Source of the DNA: Acidimicrobiales bacterium
GTDB taxonomy: Bacteria > Actinomycetota > Acidimicrobiia > Acidimicrobiales > RAAP-2
DNA: 64,000 bases
Direction of reading: 5' to 3'
Assembly: GCA_025351385.1 (NCBI GenBank)
Contig: JANXWA010000036.1
Span: 42,307 to 106,306 of the forward strand
Shown one piece after another: positions 35,501 to 44,909 of the stretch (its first letter is position 1; each line of letters starts with the position of its first letter). The notes beneath the pieces are model-generated. The model did not search any database and was not told the origin of the DNA. It saw only the letters and a list, made by a program, of their open reading frames with translations. The position numbers and the translations under genes were made by a program.

Positions 35501-36249
35501 GTGGCATCCTTGCGTCGGCGCGGCATCCTCGCGCGCGCACTCTTGACCCTGGCGGCGATGCCCCGTTGGTCGAGTGGGACGTCCTCGGGCTCCAGGTGAC
35601 GTGGGAAGACGTTGCGCAGCTGCTTCGAGCCGGTCGCGGCGTCGTCACGGTGGTCCGACTGGCCGGCTTCGGGCGCCCGCACGCCCACTCCGAGGTCACC
35701 GGTCCACTGGACGACGCCCTCGTAGGAGGCGTCGCCGGACGGTGACGTCGCGCGCATCCAGCCGCCGGTCATCGCGGCCTCGCCCTCGCGCCAGTCCTCC
35801 CACGGGAGACGCTGGGGGAAGCCCTGGTCGTCGACGAGCAGCTCGGCCTTGGTGTAGATGGCGTCGGCCCGGTTCGTGAACGAGAACTCGAACATCTTGG
35901 ACTCGGTGATCGCCTGGGTCGGGCAGGCCTCGACGCACAGGTCGCAGTGGATGCATCGCAGATAGTTGATCTCGTAGACGTAGCCGTAGCGCTCACCGGG
36001 GCTGACCGGATGGTCGGGCGGGTTATCGAGGCCACGGACGAAGATGCAGTTGACGGGGCAGACGCCGGCGCACAGTTCGCAGCCGATGCACTTCTCCATC
36101 CCGTCCTCGTATCGGTTGAGGACGTGGCGACCGTGCTGGCGGGGCTGCTTCGGACGCTTGGCCTGCGGGTAGCTCGTCGTCACCGTCGGACGGGTCAGGT
36201 GCTGGAAGGTGAGCTTGAACCCGCCAAAGAAGCTGAAGGGACTGGCCAC
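35497..36249 (-). CDS. nuoI: NADH-quinone oxidoreductase subunit I
   Basis: 250 aa ferredoxin-like subunit with two [4Fe-4S] clusters (N6a/N6b): CIGCELCAGVCPVNCI and CIHCDLCVEACPTQAI. The C-terminal tail after about residue 165 is long for the family, hydrophilic and rich in Arg/Asp. The GTG start shares one base with the nuoH stop (TAGTG). In the assembled enzyme it carries electrons from NuoG toward NuoB at the quinone site. Confidence 0.97.
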   Translation of the reverse strand: MASPFSFFGGFKLTFQHLTRPTVTTSYPQAKRPKQPRQHGRHVLNRYEDGMEKCIGCELCAGVCPVNCIFVRGLDNPPDHPVSPGERYGYVYEINYLRCIHCDLCVEACPTQAITESKMFEFSFTNRADAIYTKAELLVDDQGFPQRLPWEDWREGEAAMTGGWMRATSPSGDASYEGVVQWTGDLGVGVRAPEAGQSDHRDDAATGSKQLRNVFPRHLEPEDVPLDQRGIAARVKSARARMPRRRKDAT

Positions 36250-37481
36250 TAGTCGTCCTCCTCGTCGGTCATCGATCGAAGGACCCCACCGGGCAGTGGC
36301 CGCTCACCGACGGTCGGCAGGACCGACTCGGCGCCGCTCTCGCGGACCGCACCGATCTCGAAGGCCCGGGTGAGCAGCGTCCATGCGAGCAGGACCGTCG
36401 CGCCCATGAAGAAGCCCCAGCCCTTCGCGACGAGGAAGCCGGCGACGATGAGCATCCACCCGAGGCTGAGCGGGATCAGGCGCTTCCAGCCGAGGTCCAT
36501 GAGCTGGTCGTAGCGGAACCGGGGCAGCGAGGCGCGGAACCAGATGTAGCAGAAGGCGAAGCCGACCGTCTTCACGAGGAACCACAGGATCGGGAAGACC
36601 CAGCGCAGATGAGGCACGCTAGGCACCCAGCCCGCCGGGCCGCCGAGGAACAGCGTGACGATGATCGCCGACATGGTGATGGTGTTCATGTACTCGGCGA
36701 GGAAGAAGATGGCGAAGCGGAACGATGAGTACTCGGTATGGAACCCGCCGACGAGTTCGCTCTCGGCCTCGACCACGTCGAAGGGTGGGCGGTTCAGCTC
36801 AGCGGTGATCGCGATGATGAAGACGATGAACGGCACCAGGCCCAGGCGGATGATGTTCCAGTGCCAGACGCCTCCGGCCTGGCTGGTGACGATGTTGTGC
36901 ACCGAGAGCGAACCGGTCACGAGCACGATCGTGACGATCGTCATGCCCAGGGCCGCTTCGTAGCTGATCATCTGCGCCGTCGCTCGCACCGAGGAGAGCA
37001 ACGGGTACTTCGAACCCGACGACCAGCCGGCCAACATCACGCCGTAGACCGATATGCCCGACATCGCGAGCATCAACAAGATGCCCATCGGGGGATTGAC
37101 GACCTGGAGCATCACCGGATGGCCCGCGATGGTGAGAGTGCCGCCAATCGGAATGATGGCGAAGGTCACGAGGGCCGGCAGCAGCACCAAGTACGGCGCC
37201 AGCTTGAAGACGAAGCGGTCGGCCTCGGCCGGGACCAGGTCCTCCTTTAAGATCAGCTTCAGTCCGTCGGCCAGCGTCTGGAGCAGGCCGAAGGGCCCCC
37301 ATCGCTGGGGACCGATGCGGCTCTGCATGTCCGAGATCGCCTTGCGCTCGAACCAGATCATCAAGATGACCGAACCCATCAGCATCGAGAAGCCCGCGAC
37401 GACCTTGATGACGACGATCAAGAGCACCACCCACGTCACGCCGTGCGCGAAGAGCGGGTCGACGGAGGCGAGCCAGTTCAC
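36249..37481 (-). CDS. nuoH: NADH-quinone oxidoreductase subunit H
   Basis: 410 aa membrane subunit forming most of the quinone chamber. Landmarks are MIWFERKAISDMQSRIGPQR, GLLQTLADGLKLILKEDLVP and FDVVEAESELVGGFHTEYS, the last with the acidic residues linking the quinone site to the first proton channel. The GTG start overlaps the nuoG stop by 4 bp. A C-terminal cytoplasmic tail of about 40 residues is present. Confidence 0.97.
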   Translation of the reverse strand: MNWLASVDPLFAHGVTWVVLLIVVIKVVAGFSMLMGSVILMIWFERKAISDMQSRIGPQRWGPFGLLQTLADGLKLILKEDLVPAEADRFVFKLAPYLVLLPALVTFAIIPIGGTLTIAGHPVMLQVVNPPMGILLMLAMSGISVYGVMLAGWSSGSKYPLLSSVRATAQMISYEAALGMTIVTIVLVTGSLSVHNIVTSQAGGVWHWNIIRLGLVPFIVFIIAITAELNRPPFDVVEAESELVGGFHTEYSSFRFAIFFLAEYMNTITMSAIIVTLFLGGPAGWVPSVPHLRWVFPILWFLVKTVGFAFCYIWFRASLPRFRYDQLMDLGWKRLIPLSLGWMLIVAGFLVAKGWGFFMGATVLLAWTLLTRAFEIGAVRESGAESVLPTVGERPLPGGVLRSMTDEEDD

Positions 37482-40081
37482 TGCGTCTCCAGTCGGACCT
37501 GGATCGTGGCCTTGCTGGCGTCGAGGATCGGGCGCAGCGCGTCGACGCCCGAGGCGTCCCGCGAGCCGAATGCGACCTCGGTGGTGCCACGAGGCACCGC
37601 GTTGTCCAGCGCGACCGGCATACGCGCGACGCCGCGCGGGCCGTTCATGTTCACCACGTCCCCCGTCGTCACGCCCAGACGGTCGAGGTCGAAATGATTC
37701 AGGTACAACGTGGTGACGGCCCTCAAGTTGGACAGCGCGGGCGAGCCCTGCATGGCGATCCCGTCGTCGTAGAGCCGTCGGCTCACGTTGACGAGCAGCG
37801 AATAGGCGTCAGCGAGTGGCACGTCGACGCCGGTGCCGACGCGAACGTCGGCCATCGTCGCTGACCGGGGCGCGACGCTCGACGTGGCGTCAGCGAGCGT
37901 CGTCGCTCCGGCGCGTGCGCCCAGTCCGGCCGTCTCGGTAGAACGGATGCCGGGAAAGGCCATGGGGTCGAGCGCTCGACGAAGGGCCGGCTCGCCGCGG
38001 TGACCGACGACGTAGCCGTCGCTCGACGCGTCGGCGAGCGCCGAGAGCGTCGGGTACCCGGTGCTCTCTTGGATCGTCCGAGCGGCCTGCTCGACCGACG
38101 ACAGCCCGAGGCTCTGACCGAACTCCCTGGCCAACTCCGCCGCGATCGCCACGTCGGGCCACGCCGAGCCCGGAGCCACGATCTTCGGCGTGACGCAGGT
38201 GACGCGTCCTTCAATGTTCGTGACGGTGCCCAGCCGCTCGTGTTGGACCGCTGCGGGCAGTACGACGTTGGCGAACTCCAGCGTCGCCCCGCCGTGACCG
38301 GTCACGACGACGACGTTGGCGGAGGCGAGTGCCTCTCGGGCGCTGAACACGTCGAGCACGTTGCCGAGAAGGCATCCACCGAGAAGAAGGACGGCCCGTT
38401 GCTCCCCCGATCGCATTGCCTCGATCTGTTCGCGCGTGTCACGGCCCGAGGCCAGTGGCTCGAAGCCGCGCCCCGGCCGAAGTCGTGGGCTGAGGCCCAT
38501 ATCGAGGGCCCCCACGACGTTCGACCGGCGAAGCGCCGGAAGGAACTTCGCTAGGGGGAACCGCTCGGCGAGCCGACGAAGCGCCGTTTCGAGCACGGCG
38601 GCGCTCTCGGCCATGTTGGGCCGTCCGACGACGAACACGACGCCCTCGCCACTCTCGCCAATGAGGCGTCGGGCCTCGCCGATCTCACCTTCGCCGAAGG
38701 CGAGACCGAGGGGCAGCGGACCGTCGTGGGTCAGCGCCTGGGCGACGAGGTTCGCCTCGCCGGGCCGCACGGGCAGCGAGACTCTCGCCACCGAGCGAAG
38801 TGAGCTTCTCCCGAACGCCAACTCGATGATGGAGCGGCGGTAGCGCACCGCGCTCTCACGAAGGCGCAGGAACAAGATGGGGAGTTCCTCACGCAAGTCC
38901 CCGGTCAGCGTGACGACAACCGGCGCAGTCGCCGCCTCGTCGATCGTCGCTCGGGGCAGCGACTGGATGAGTACGGCGTCGAGTCCGTCACCGTATTGGG
39001 CGTCGATGTCCTCGGTGCCGAGTACGCCGCGCAGGAACCGCTCCCACGCGAAGGCACCCTCGTTGGTGAGGGCCGCTCCCCCGATGGCACCCACGCCGTG
39101 GGGCTCGTTCGCGGCCTCGCGCAGGATCCGGGCGGCCTCGCCCAGGGCCTCGCCCCAGCTCACCTTGGTCAAGCGGCCATCACGACGCACCATCGGCTCG
39201 GTGATGCGTGTCGCGGCCGAGAAGGGATCGCTCGTGTCCTCATTGCCGTCGACCGAGTCGAGCGTGAAGCGACCCTTGTCGCAGAGCCAGCCGTGGTTGA
39301 CCGGGTCGGAGTCGACGCCCAGCACCCGGGTCAGTCGGTTGCCCGACGACTGGACCACGATGCGGCATCCCACCGAGCAGGTCGTGCAGGTGCTCTCCAC
39401 CTGCTCGAGGTCCCAGGGCCGCGCGCTGAAACGGTAGGGTTTGGCGGTCAACGCGCCGACCGGGCAGATCTGCACGGTGTTGCCCGAGAAGACCGAGTCG
39501 AAGGGCTGGGTTGGTGACGGCGCGACCTCGATGAGGTCGCCGCGTCCCGCGAAGGCGATCTGGGGGTCGCCGGCCACTTCGCTGGCGAACCTCGTGCACC
39601 GAGCACACTGGATGCACCGTTCGCGGTCCAGCAGGACCAGCTCGCCGATCTCGACGGGCTTGACGAAGTGGCGCTTCTCCTCCACGAAGCGGGTCTCGCC
39701 CGAACCGTGGGCCAGTGTCTGGTCCTGAAGGGGGCACTCGCCGCCCTTGTCGCAGACGGGACAGTCGAGCGGGTGGTTCGCCAGAAGGAACTCGATCACG
39801 CCGTCCTGGGCCTTCTTCACCTTCTCGGAGTCAGTCACGACGTTCATGCCGTCGTTCACCTTCAGGTAGCACGCCGGCTGCAGCGTGGCGCCGCGGGGAC
39901 CATCGACCTCGACGAGGCACATGCGACAGACCCCGACCGGCTCCATCCTGGGGTGGTAGCAGAAGCGCGGGACGTAGGTGCCGGCGCGCTCGGCGGCCTC
40001 GATCAGGAGCTCGCCGGGCTGGGCCTCGACGGCACGACCGTTCACCGTGATTGTGACGGTGGTACGAATCACGTCAGCCAT
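37478..40081 (-). CDS. nuoG: NADH-quinone oxidoreductase subunit G
   Basis: 867 aa from the ATG at 40081 (MADVIRTTVTITVNGRAVEA); an earlier in-frame codon lies further inside nuoF. Iron-sulfur motifs appear in order: a [2Fe-2S] site (FCYHPRMEPVGVCRMC with a later Cys), CPVCDKGGECPLQ, CIQCARC, and CTTCSVGC. The rest is a molybdopterin-oxidoreductase-like domain whose sequence is loosely conserved, as usual for NuoG in this phylum. It is the longest soluble-arm subunit. The start overlaps the nuoF stop by 8 bp. Confidence 0.95.
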   Translation of the reverse strand: MADVIRTTVTITVNGRAVEAQPGELLIEAAERAGTYVPRFCYHPRMEPVGVCRMCLVEVDGPRGATLQPACYLKVNDGMNVVTDSEKVKKAQDGVIEFLLANHPLDCPVCDKGGECPLQDQTLAHGSGETRFVEEKRHFVKPVEIGELVLLDRERCIQCARCTRFASEVAGDPQIAFAGRGDLIEVAPSPTQPFDSVFSGNTVQICPVGALTAKPYRFSARPWDLEQVESTCTTCSVGCRIVVQSSGNRLTRVLGVDSDPVNHGWLCDKGRFTLDSVDGNEDTSDPFSAATRITEPMVRRDGRLTKVSWGEALGEAARILREAANEPHGVGAIGGAALTNEGAFAWERFLRGVLGTEDIDAQYGDGLDAVLIQSLPRATIDEAATAPVVVTLTGDLREELPILFLRLRESAVRYRRSIIELAFGRSSLRSVARVSLPVRPGEANLVAQALTHDGPLPLGLAFGEGEIGEARRLIGESGEGVVFVVGRPNMAESAAVLETALRRLAERFPLAKFLPALRRSNVVGALDMGLSPRLRPGRGFEPLASGRDTREQIEAMRSGEQRAVLLLGGCLLGNVLDVFSAREALASANVVVVTGHGGATLEFANVVLPAAVQHERLGTVTNIEGRVTCVTPKIVAPGSAWPDVAIAAELAREFGQSLGLSSVEQAARTIQESTGYPTLSALADASSDGYVVGHRGEPALRRALDPMAFPGIRSTETAGLGARAGATTLADATSSVAPRSATMADVRVGTGVDVPLADAYSLLVNVSRRLYDDGIAMQGSPALSNLRAVTTLYLNHFDLDRLGVTTGDVVNMNGPRGVARMPVALDNAVPRGTTEVAFGSRDASGVDALRPILDASKATIQVRLETQ

Positions 40082-41378
40082 GGGGGCAGCCTCCGCGGCG
40101 AACGTGGGCGACGAAGTCGTCACGGAACATCTGGATCGCCGAGTGCACCGACGAAGGGATGGAGGGTCCGAGCACGCAGATGGTCGTCTGCTGAGGCGGC
40201 CAGGTCAGTCCCGGCGCGATGTTGTCGCACAGATCGAGCAGCAGGTCGATGTCCTCCATGCGTCCGCCGCCGTGCTCCAAGCGGTACATCACACGCTCGA
40301 TCCAGCCCGATCCCTCGCGACAGGGCGTGCACTGGCCGCAGGACTCGCGTGAGAAGAACTTAGTGATCCGCCACGCGGCGCGCACGACGCACGTGGTGTC
40401 GTCCAGCACCACGATCGAGCCGGATCCGAGCATCGATCCCTTCTCGGCGACCTCGTCCTGGCCGAGGGGCAGGTCCAACAGGTCGGGTCCGAACCACGGC
40501 GCCGAGACGCCGCCGGGAATGATTGCCTTGATGGCGCGATCGTCGATCACGCCGCCGCCGAGTTGTAGGTCGTAGATGAGGTCGCGGAACGTGTTCTTGA
40601 CCATCTCGATCTCGTAGACGCCGGGGTTGCGCACCCGTCCGGCGAGGGCGAACAGCCGTGTGCCGGTGGAACGGCCACCGCCGAGCGCCGCGAAGGCGGC
40701 ACCGCCGTGCTCAACGATCCAGGGAAGGTTCGACATCGTCTCGACGTTGTTCACGACCGTCGGCTCGCCGTAGAGGCCCGTGACCGCGGGGAAGAACGGC
40801 GGCTTGATGCGCGGAAACCCCCGCTTGCCCTCGAGCGCCTCGATGAGCGCCGTCTCCTCGCCGCAAATGTACGCCCCGGCGCCGGGGTGGACGACGACAT
40901 CGAGGGAGAACTCCGAGCCGAAGATCCGGCTGCCCAGAGCACCGTGCTCGTAGGCGTCGTTCACGGCCTGCTGGACCCGTTCGAGTCCGAGGGCGAACTC
41001 GCCGCGCAAGAAGACGAAAGCCTGGGTCACCTGCAGGGCGTAAGCCGCGATGATGATCCCCTCGACCAGCTGATGGGGGTCGCGCTCGACCAGGTAGTGG
41101 TCCTTGAAGGTCGCCGGCTCGGACTCGTCACCGTTCACGACGAGATAGGAGACCGGGGACTTGCGCAGCATCGACCACTTGCGTCCGGCGGGAAACCCCG
41201 CTCCCCCGCGTCCGAGCAGCGAGGCCTCGTCGACCTCGGTGGCCACGTCCTCGGGAAACATCGTGAGAGCCTTACGCAAGGCGACGTAGCCACCGGTCGA
41301 CAAATAGCGCGCCAACGTGTGCGAGTCCGCGAACTCCGACCTCGACGAGACGATGCGCGGCGCGCTCAGCGTGGCCAC
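40074..41378 (-). CDS. nuoF: NADH-quinone oxidoreductase subunit F
   Basis: 434 aa NADH-binding flavoprotein. GRGGAGFPAGRKW binds NADH, YICGEETALIEALEGKRG lies in the FMN region, and the N3 [4Fe-4S] ligands are in ESCGQCTPCREG with a later Cys in LDLCDNIAPG. The GTG start at 41378 shares one base with the nuoE stop. This is the electron entry point of complex I. Confidence 0.98.
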   Translation of the reverse strand: MATLSAPRIVSSRSEFADSHTLARYLSTGGYVALRKALTMFPEDVATEVDEASLLGRGGAGFPAGRKWSMLRKSPVSYLVVNGDESEPATFKDHYLVERDPHQLVEGIIIAAYALQVTQAFVFLRGEFALGLERVQQAVNDAYEHGALGSRIFGSEFSLDVVVHPGAGAYICGEETALIEALEGKRGFPRIKPPFFPAVTGLYGEPTVVNNVETMSNLPWIVEHGGAAFAALGGGRSTGTRLFALAGRVRNPGVYEIEMVKNTFRDLIYDLQLGGGVIDDRAIKAIIPGGVSAPWFGPDLLDLPLGQDEVAEKGSMLGSGSIVVLDDTTCVVRAAWRITKFFSRESCGQCTPCREGSGWIERVMYRLEHGGGRMEDIDLLLDLCDNIAPGLTWPPQQTTICVLGPSIPSSVHSAIQMFRDDFVAHVRRGGCPHG

Positions 41379-41989
41379 TATTTCGTCTCCCTGGTCGCGC
41401 GGGCCTCGCGGGCGCTCGCACGCTGGGCGGCGACCTCGGCCCGCGGCGCGTGGAGGCCGCCGCTACGCCGGACGCGGATGAGCGTCCCGTGGCTCGGCAC
41501 GTCGTGGTCGAGTCGACCGGCGCGAAGGTCCGCGACGAGCGAGTCGAACGCTTCGGGCGTCGTGGTGCGCACATATCGGTGGTTCACCTGCACGCATGGC
41601 GCGATGTTGCAGTCCGCGAGACACTCGCTCTCCTCGAGCGTGAACAGCCCGTCGGACGACGTGGCACCGACGGCGCAGCCGAGCGTCGCGCTGGCGTGCT
41701 CGAGCATCTCCTCGCCCCCGGCGAGCAGACAGGCGATGTTCGTGCAGACACCGACGACGTACTTGCCGACCGGCTCGAGGTAGAACATGTCGTAAAAGAG
41801 GGCGGTGCCGCGCACGTCGGCCGGCGTCGTGCCAGTCATCTCGGCGACCTCGGCGATCCCCTCATCGGAAAGGTAGCCGTCCTGTTCCTGGGCGAGGTGC
41901 AGCAGCGGCAGCATCGCCGAGCGGGCGCGCGGGTACAGGGCGACCAGCTCCTCGGCCCGTTGACGGATCTCGACGCGAAAGTGGCTCAC
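41378..41989 (-). CDS. nuoE: NADH-quinone oxidoreductase subunit E
   Basis: 203 aa thioredoxin-fold subunit holding the N1a [2Fe-2S] cluster: CTNIAC and, further on, ECLADCNIAPC. The N-terminal helical part (ALFYDMFYLEPVGKYVVGVC) is typical. The C-terminus carries about 30 residues of Arg/Ala-rich tail. The GTG start at 41989 overlaps the nuoD stop by 4 bp. Confidence 0.97.
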   Translation of the reverse strand: MSHFRVEIRQRAEELVALYPRARSAMLPLLHLAQEQDGYLSDEGIAEVAEMTGTTPADVRGTALFYDMFYLEPVGKYVVGVCTNIACLLAGGEEMLEHASATLGCAVGATSSDGLFTLEESECLADCNIAPCVQVNHRYVRTTTPEAFDSLVADLRAGRLDHDVPSHGTLIRVRRSGGLHAPRAEVAAQRASAREARATRETK

Positions 41990-43338
41990 CGGTCGACCTC
42001 GCCCATGATGGGGTCGATGGTGGAGATGACCGTGATCGTGTCGGACATCGATCCGCCACGCATCAGGAGCGACACGGCCTGGAGGTTCACGAAACTGGGG
42101 CCGCGCACGTGGAGGCGATAGGGCTTGGGCCCGCCGTCGGCGACGATGTAGCAGCCCAGCTCGCCGCGCGGCGACTCGACCGCCGAATAGACCTCGCCGG
42201 CCGGTACGTGGAATCCCTCGGTGAACAACTTGAAGTGGTGGATCAGCGCCTCCATCGACTCGCCGATGCGAGCGCGTGGCGGCGGAGTCACCTTCGGGTC
42301 CTGGCTACGGTAGTCCCCGCCCGGCATCATGTCGATGCACTGGCGCACGATGCGGATCGACTCGCGAATCTCATTCAGTCGAATCGCGTAGCGGTCGAAG
42401 TTGTCACCGTAGGTGCCGACGATGACGTCGAACTCGACCTCGTCGTAGGCGAGGTACGGCATCGAGCGACGCAGGTCCCACGGCACGCCCGTCGAGCGCA
42501 GCAGCGGCCCGGTGACGCTGAGCGCGAGCGCCTCTTCGGCGGTCATGGGCGCGACCCCGACCATGCGGTTGCGGAATATCGGCTGACCGGTCAGCAGATC
42601 GTCGTACTCGTACGTGCGCGCGAGGATCGTGTCGCAGATGACGAGCGCGTCGTCCTGCCAGCCGTCTGGCAGGTCGGCGGCGACGCCGCCGGGGCGGACG
42701 TAGTTGAGGTTCATGCGCAGGCCGGCGGTCTTCTCGAAGAAGGCGAGGATCATCTCGCGCTCGCGAAGTCCGTAGATCATCATCGACGAGGCGCCCAGGT
42801 CCATGCCGTTGGTCGCCATCCACACCAGGTGCGAGGAGATGCGGTTCAGTTCGCTCATCAACATGCGGATCCACACGGCCCGATCGGGCACCTCGATGTC
42901 GAGGAGCTTTTCGACGGCCATCGAGTAGCAGAGCTCGTTGATGACCGGGCTCAGGTAGTCCATCCGAGTGACGTTGGTCGCGCCCTGGACGTAGCTCAAC
43001 TCCTCGCCGGTCTTCTCCATCCCCGTGTGCAAGTAGCCAATGATCGGCTTCGTGCGCAGAACGAACTCGCCGTCGAGCTCGAGCATGAGGCGCAGCACGC
43101 CGTGCGTCGACGGATGCGACGGGCCCATGTTGATGATCATCGTCTCGTCGTCGCGACGGTCGAAGTCGACCGAATGGGGATCGAGCGCGCGCCCGTCGAC
43201 GCGAAGCACGGCGCCGACCTCGCGGCCGAGCTGCCCCGAAGCGGTGTCGCGGCGGAACTGGAGCTCTTGGGCGCCCTCGGAGGTCTCGGCGGCCAGCAGG
43301 TCGATCCGCTCGGCGGTGCGAATGGTGGGGTCGCTCAC
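41986..43338 (-). CDS. nuoD: NADH-quinone oxidoreductase subunit D
   Basis: 450 aa from the GTG at 43338, which overlaps the nuoC stop (GTGA); the longer frame upstream reads through nuoC. 49-kDa subunit related to the hydrogenase large subunit and lining the quinone cavity. Landmarks: NMGPSHPSTHGVLR, GYLHTGMEKTGEEL, ATNGMDLGASSMMIYGLRER and ESPRGELGCYIVADGG. Complete, with no odd residues noticed. Confidence 0.97.
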   Translation of the reverse strand: MSDPTIRTAERIDLLAAETSEGAQELQFRRDTASGQLGREVGAVLRVDGRALDPHSVDFDRRDDETMIINMGPSHPSTHGVLRLMLELDGEFVLRTKPIIGYLHTGMEKTGEELSYVQGATNVTRMDYLSPVINELCYSMAVEKLLDIEVPDRAVWIRMLMSELNRISSHLVWMATNGMDLGASSMMIYGLREREMILAFFEKTAGLRMNLNYVRPGGVAADLPDGWQDDALVICDTILARTYEYDDLLTGQPIFRNRMVGVAPMTAEEALALSVTGPLLRSTGVPWDLRRSMPYLAYDEVEFDVIVGTYGDNFDRYAIRLNEIRESIRIVRQCIDMMPGGDYRSQDPKVTPPPRARIGESMEALIHHFKLFTEGFHVPAGEVYSAVESPRGELGCYIVADGGPKPYRLHVRGPSFVNLQAVSLLMRGGSMSDTITVISTIDPIMGEVDR

Positions 43339-43829
43339 CGGGGGCCTGGCGCTTCCTTGAACTGGACAGGGACCTTCCCCACGCCGTAGTCCTTGCGCAG
43401 GGGATGGCCCTCCCAGTCCTCGGGCATGAGGATGCGCGTCAAATCGGGGTGGTCGGTGAAGAGAACCCCCAGAAGGTCGAACGCCTCGCGCTCCATCGCC
43501 TCGGTGCCAGGGTAGAGCGTGAAGAGTGAGGCGACCTCGGGTCGGTCGTCGCCGGCCTGGACCCTCACGCGCACGCGCAACTTCTTCGAAAGACTCAGCA
43601 GGTTGGTGACCACTTCGAACCGCGTGGCGACCACCCCTTCGGGGAGCCAGCGATCGGGATAGTCGAGGTAGTCGACCGCGCAGACGTCCACGCACATCTC
43701 GAAGGCGTCGTCCCGGAACGACTCGATCAGCGCGAAGTACTGTTCACGACTCGGGAAGCAGCAGAGGTCGGCGGCGAGGCCCTCGCTGACGACGACGCCC
43801 GGGGGGGCCATGGGAGAAAGGGGGATCAC
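43335..43829 (-). CDS. nuoC: NADH-quinone oxidoreductase subunit C
   Basis: 164 aa 30-kDa-type subunit. I chose the GTG at 43829 because it overlaps the nuoB stop by 4 bp, as at nearly every junction in this operon; an in-frame start at 43874 would lie inside nuoB. The family signature is [19 protein letters not shown] followed by [20 protein letters not shown] split by one residue group. It binds NuoD and NuoB in the peripheral arm. Confidence 0.95.
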   Translation of the reverse strand: MIPLSPMAPPGVVVSEGLAADLCCFPSREQYFALIESFRDDAFEMCVDVCAVDYLDYPDRWLPEGVVATRFEVVTNLLSLSKKLRVRVRVQAGDDRPEVASLFTLYPGTEAMEREAFDLLGVLFTDHPDLTRILMPEDWEGHPLRKDYGVGKVPVQFKEAPGPR

Positions 43830-44389
43830 TTCGGCGTGCCCACCCTCACGGCGACGGGGACCTCGGGGGTCCATGACTCCGGGGTCTGGTCGAGGTGCGT
43901 CGGCTCGTCGGTGGCCCGGCGCTTCATGATCTCACCGGTGCGGATCTGCTCGTGCAGCGTGAGGATGGCGTGCATCAGCGTCTCGGGGCTCGGCGGGCAG
44001 CCGGGGGCGTAGACGTCGACCGGCACGATCTGGTCGACGCCCTGGACGATGGCGTAGTTGTTGAACAGCCCACCGGTCGAGGCGCAGACCCCCATCGAGA
44101 TGACCCACTTGGGTTCCATCATCTGGTCGTAGACCTGACGGAGGACCGGGGCCATCTTCTGGGAGACCCGTCCGGCGACGATCATGAGGTCCGCCTGTCG
44201 CGGCGAGTTGCGAAAGACCTCCATGCCGAAACGCGAGAGGTCGAAGTCGGCTCCGCCCGTCGCCATCATCTCAATGGCACAGCAGGCCAGGCCGAACGAC
44301 GCCGGCCACACCGACGCGCGACGGGCCCAACGGGCGAGGTCCTCGATGCGGCCCGTCAGGAAGTTGTGTTGGAGATCCTCGAGTGCCAC
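43826..44389 (-). CDS. nuoB: NADH-quinone oxidoreductase subunit B
   Basis: 187 aa carrying the terminal N2 [4Fe-4S] cluster next to the quinone. Ligand-containing segments are [25 protein letters not shown] and [11 protein letters not shown]. The GTG at 44389 is 2 bases after the nuoA stop and gives the expected N-terminus; the much longer frame upstream is a shadow of nuoA. The C-terminal 30 residues are hydrophilic. Confidence 0.97.
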   Translation of the reverse strand: MALEDLQHNFLTGRIEDLARWARRASVWPASFGLACCAIEMMATGGADFDLSRFGMEVFRNSPRQADLMIVAGRVSQKMAPVLRQVYDQMMEPKWVISMGVCASTGGLFNNYAIVQGVDQIVPVDVYAPGCPPSPETLMHAILTLHEQIRTGEIMKRRATDEPTHLDQTPESWTPEVPVAVRVGTPK

Positions 44390-44391
44390 TA

Positions 44392-44844
44392 CTAGGCCGC
44401 CCGATCGCTGTCGTGGCCGATGCGAAGGATCGTCGACGAGCTGGTTCGTGAGGGGAGGCCCGCGACGAGGTGCTTCACCGGGCCCCACGAGAGGGCGCCC
44501 TCGCTCACCAAGAAGAGCAGCGCGCCAAAGACGGTTATCGAGAACACCAGCACCTCGACCAGACCGAAGGCGCCTAACTGGTGGAAGACGACGGCGAAGG
44601 GGTACATGAAGACGATCTCGATGTCGAAGATCACGAAGATCATCGCGACGAGGTAGAAGCGGACCGGGAAGCGCATCGGCGGCTCGATTTCGGGCACGAT
44701 GCCGCACTCGTAGGGTGCGAGTTTCGCGTCCGAAGGCCGCTTGCGCGGTGCAGCCACCGCTGACATCACGAGTGATCCCGCACCGAAGAGCACTCCGAGT
44801 ATCAGGAGCAACAGTATTGGTAGGTACTGGTCCACGAACATCAT
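44392..44844 (-). CDS. nuoA: NADH-quinone oxidoreductase subunit A
   Basis: 150 aa three-helix membrane subunit: [20 protein letters not shown] is the conserved loop, followed by [18 protein letters not shown]. It is the promoter-proximal gene of the 14-gene operon. The ATG at 44844 has no Shine-Dalgarno and follows GGTAGAA directly; a second ATG lies at 44841 and an in-frame GTG at 44835. If TAGAAA is the -10, the true start could be the leaderless GTG. A 65-bp gap separates it from the divergent reductase gene. Confidence 0.96.
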   Translation of the reverse strand: MMFVDQYLPILLLLILGVLFGAGSLVMSAVAAPRKRPSDAKLAPYECGIVPEIEPPMRFPVRFYLVAMIFVIFDIEIVFMYPFAVVFHQLGAFGLVEVLVFSITVFGALLFLVSEGALSWGPVKHLVAGLPSRTSSSTILRIGHDSDRAA

Positions 44845-44909
44845 TTCTACCAGACGTCACCGGCCCTCTCGACAGATGCGCCCAGGGTCGAACGCCCTAG
44901 GCTGATGAA
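44845..44909. promoter_or_regulatory. Divergent promoter region between nuoA and the menaquinone-reductase-like gene
   Basis: 65 bp. On the plus strand TAGGCT (44898-44903) lies 6 bases before the GTG at 44910, fitting a leaderless transcript. On the minus strand GGTAGAAATG abuts nuoA and resembles the element before ctaE. No match to a Rex operator (TTGTGA-type inverted repeat) was seen by eye, although rex is in the window. Confidence 0.35.

Noticed and set aside
44845..44909. Rex operator in the nuoA divergent region
   Set aside because: No TTGTGA/TCACAA-type inverted repeat could be seen there, or upstream of ctaE or rex; a position-weight scan would settle it.
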